A stretch of 64,000 nt of DNA, from positions 1 through 64,000 of the forward strand of contig JADJQQ010000031.1 of assembly GCA_016712625.1 (NCBI GenBank), given 5' to 3'. This DNA comes from Candidatus Competibacteraceae bacterium. Its GTDB lineage: Bacteria > Pseudomonadota > Gammaproteobacteria > Competibacterales > Competibacteraceae. Every line of letters starts with the position of its first letter. The first letter of the stretch is position 1. Both the position numbers and the translations under genes were made by a program. Shown piece after piece: positions 62,715-64,000 of the stretch. The notes beneath the pieces were generated by a model. It did not search any database and was not told the origin of the DNA. It saw only the letters and a program-made list of their open reading frames with translations.

Positions 62715-64000
62715 ACGTCAATCCCGCCGCCTCGGATTATGTGGCCGTGCATTGGTGGCAGCAATTGCTCCATCGCTTTATCGGCGATTGGCCGTTACGC
62801 GGCGCCACGGTCCCGTTCGATCAAGAAACGTTCCGTGACCTGTTTCGCGTCTATCCATCCTTTTCCGATTTTCTACCGCTGACCGGTTATGACGCTGAAA
62901 ACGGCGTTTTTCTGCTCGATGACGGGGTTTCCGTCGGTGCGGCCTTTCGGCTCTTTGCCGCGGATTTAGATGCGCGCTCGCCAGAACGACAAGCCGCTTT
63001 TCGTGCCGAACTCGATCATGTCTTACGGCTATTACCGATGGATGATGATGAGTTTCCGTATGTCGTGCAGATCTATCTGGAAAATCGAGAGCCCATCAAT
63101 CTGGCGAGCCTGCTAGAAGCGGCCACCGACCCTGAGATTCGTGAAACCGCGTTTTCAACGGCGTGGTTTGCAGAAACCCGCACACATTTTGACTTGATGT
63201 GCGCGCCCCGAGGCCTGTTTGAAGATGCCCGCATTAGCCATTCTGGCGAACAACCCAAAGGGTGGCGGGCCGTCGAGCAACAGATTCACGCGTGCATCTT
63301 TCGCAAAGCGCCCGCGAAGGAATGGAAGCATCGGCGCTATACGTCGGCGCAATTATTCAATCAAGCGATAGGCCCGTGGCTCGGTGGTCTTGAAGGGTTG
63401 GGTCTTGGCGTCAAACGGTTGGATGAAGCCGAGGTACGGGCCTGGCTCTTGCCGCTATTAACCCCCCACGTCATGGGATATGCCACCCCCACGGCCTATG
63501 TCAATGACCAACCGCTGCCACCGCCGGAGCAGCGCGGCGCCGGGTGGGATTTTGCCCAGCACCTGGTGCAGATTCCGCCCGAACCGATCAAACACCGCGA
63601 TGACGAACGCGACCGGGGTGTCTGGAAATTCGGGCCAAGCTACCAACGCTACCTGACACTGCACGGCATCGCGTTTACCCCAGTCGATGGGGTATTCACG
63701 TTGGATCGACAAGTAGATCGGGCGGTGACCGCCTGCCCGTGGGATCGCCTGCCGCCCGAAACCGTGATGTGCTGGACGTTGACCCCCCGTTCCCCGGTCG
63801 TCATCGAAACCTATCTCGATGGCCTGCAAGTCAAGGTTGAAAATACCCGCTCGGATAGCGCTGGAGCCGCCGCCGAACAACTCCAGGAGGCGCGGGCCGC
63901 CCTACGAAACGATCAACGGATTTTCAGTCTCCAAATGGGTCTTTATCTGCGCGCGAGCAGTTTGGCGGAGTTGGATGAACGCACCCAAGTCGCCGGTAAT
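62711..64000 (+). CDS. Conjugative ATPase TIGR03744 (VirB4/TraC-like), 3' end outside window
   Basis: A GTG start at 62711 overlaps the upstream stop (GTGA), and the frame stays open to the window end (430 codons). It reads ASDYVAVHWWQQLLHRFIGD, FRVYPSFSDFLPLTGYDAEN, the VirB4-like GYATPTAYVNDQPLPP and RDRGVWKFGPSYQRYLTLHG. The N-terminal half is seen; Walker motifs should lie downstream. VirB4-type ATPases power pilus assembly and substrate transfer. The family is ~950 residues. Confidence 0.88.
   Translation, partial: MNVNPAASDYVAVHWWQQLLHRFIGDWPLRGATVPFDQETFRDLFRVYPSFSDFLPLTGYDAENGVFLLDDGVSVGAAFRLFAADLDARSPERQAAFRAELDHVLRLLPMDDDEFPYVVQIYLENREPINLASLLEAATDPEIRETAFSTAWFAETRTHFDLMCAPRGLFEDARISHSGEQPKGWRAVEQQIHACIFRKAPAKEWKHRRYTSAQLFNQAIGPWLGGLEGLGLGVKRLDEAEVRAWLLPLLTPHVMGYATPTAYVNDQPLPPPEQRGAGWDFAQHLVQIPPEPIKHRDDERDRGVWKFGPSYQRYLTLHGIAFTPVDGVFTLDRQVDRAVTACPWDRLPPETVMCWTLTPRSPVVIETYLDGLQVKVENTRSDSAGAAAEQLQEARAALRNDQRIFSLQMGLYLRASSLAELDERTQVAGN

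Noticed and set aside
1..64000. CRISPR arrays, tRNA and rRNA genes
   Set aside because: I looked for regularly spaced repeats and for tRNA/rRNA signatures and saw none; the repeated hairpins at 27-36 kb are each upstream of a gene and not evenly spaced.

Overview
The window is GC-rich DNA with a gammaproteobacterial look. It carries an MPF_G-type (TIGR037xx family) conjugation system, ParA/ParB and replication-type genes, ProQ/FinO proteins, a BarA-like hybrid kinase and a DGR/STAND/TIR conflict locus. This fits an integrative conjugative element (ICE) or large plasmid in a gammaproteobacterium of the kind that collects FGE-domain DGRs. The genus cannot be fixed from the sequence alone.

Left part, 1-24 kb, is an accessory and defence-like island. 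1-6.8 kb is a diversity-generating retroelement (DGR): two target genes ending in FGE-sulfatase (C-type-lectin fold) domains with variable repeats VR1 and VR2, an adenine-rich template repeat (TR), an avd gene and a damaged DGR reverse transcriptase. The second target is an effector-associated-domain (EAD)/STAND-ATPase/FGE protein. The next gene upstream in its operon is a TIR protein ending in the same kind of EAD. Together they form a diversified sensor coupled to a TIR effector, with an antitoxin/PIN pair lodged between. 7-14.2 kb is a scrambled zone: group II intron remnants, an IS1-family element with a partial copy, a carboxypeptidase Taq fragment, a nucleotidyltransferase, and a 1.2-1.7-kb direct repeat carrying a TerF-like VWA gene and a degenerate FtsZ/tubulin-like gene. 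14.6-23.6 kb is a type I restriction operon, hsdM-nuclease-hsdS(broken)-nuclease-hsdR, with two DUF1016/PD-(D/E)XK nucleases translationally coupled to it.

Middle part, 24-43.5 kb, is element backbone. A ParA/small protein/ProQ-like operon is surrounded by AAATACGTATTT sites. A run of small plus-strand genes follows, almost every one with its own G/C-rich hairpin leader, pyrimidine tract and Shine-Dalgarno. Next come an AAA+ (CobS/MoxR-like), WGR-like, DUF3150, VWA (CobT-like) module and the TIGR03756 (TraU-like) gene. Pointing the other way are a second ParA with two ParB-type proteins and a replication-initiator-like gene, the last with a predicted ~95-nt antisense RNA in front of it.

Right part, 43.5-64 kb, begins with a signalling cassette: TonB-dependent receptor, periplasmic ABC-type binding protein, hybrid histidine kinase, REC-ANTAR regulator and an Hpt protein. 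Then come a CPBP membrane protease, a second ProQ/FinO protein, a PAS/HTH regulator and, after a 360-bp AT-rich gap, the compact MPF_G mating-pair operon (PilL, TIGR03759, two lytic transglycosylases, RAQPRD, TIGR03758, 03745, 03750, 03746, 03749, 03752, 03751, a lipoprotein and the VirB4-like ATPase, which runs off the end).

Many otherwise well-conserved genes are broken by one or two single-base frameshifts, often in homopolymers. This could be real decay or indel error in the assembly, and every call of 'frameshifted' below should be read with that in mind.
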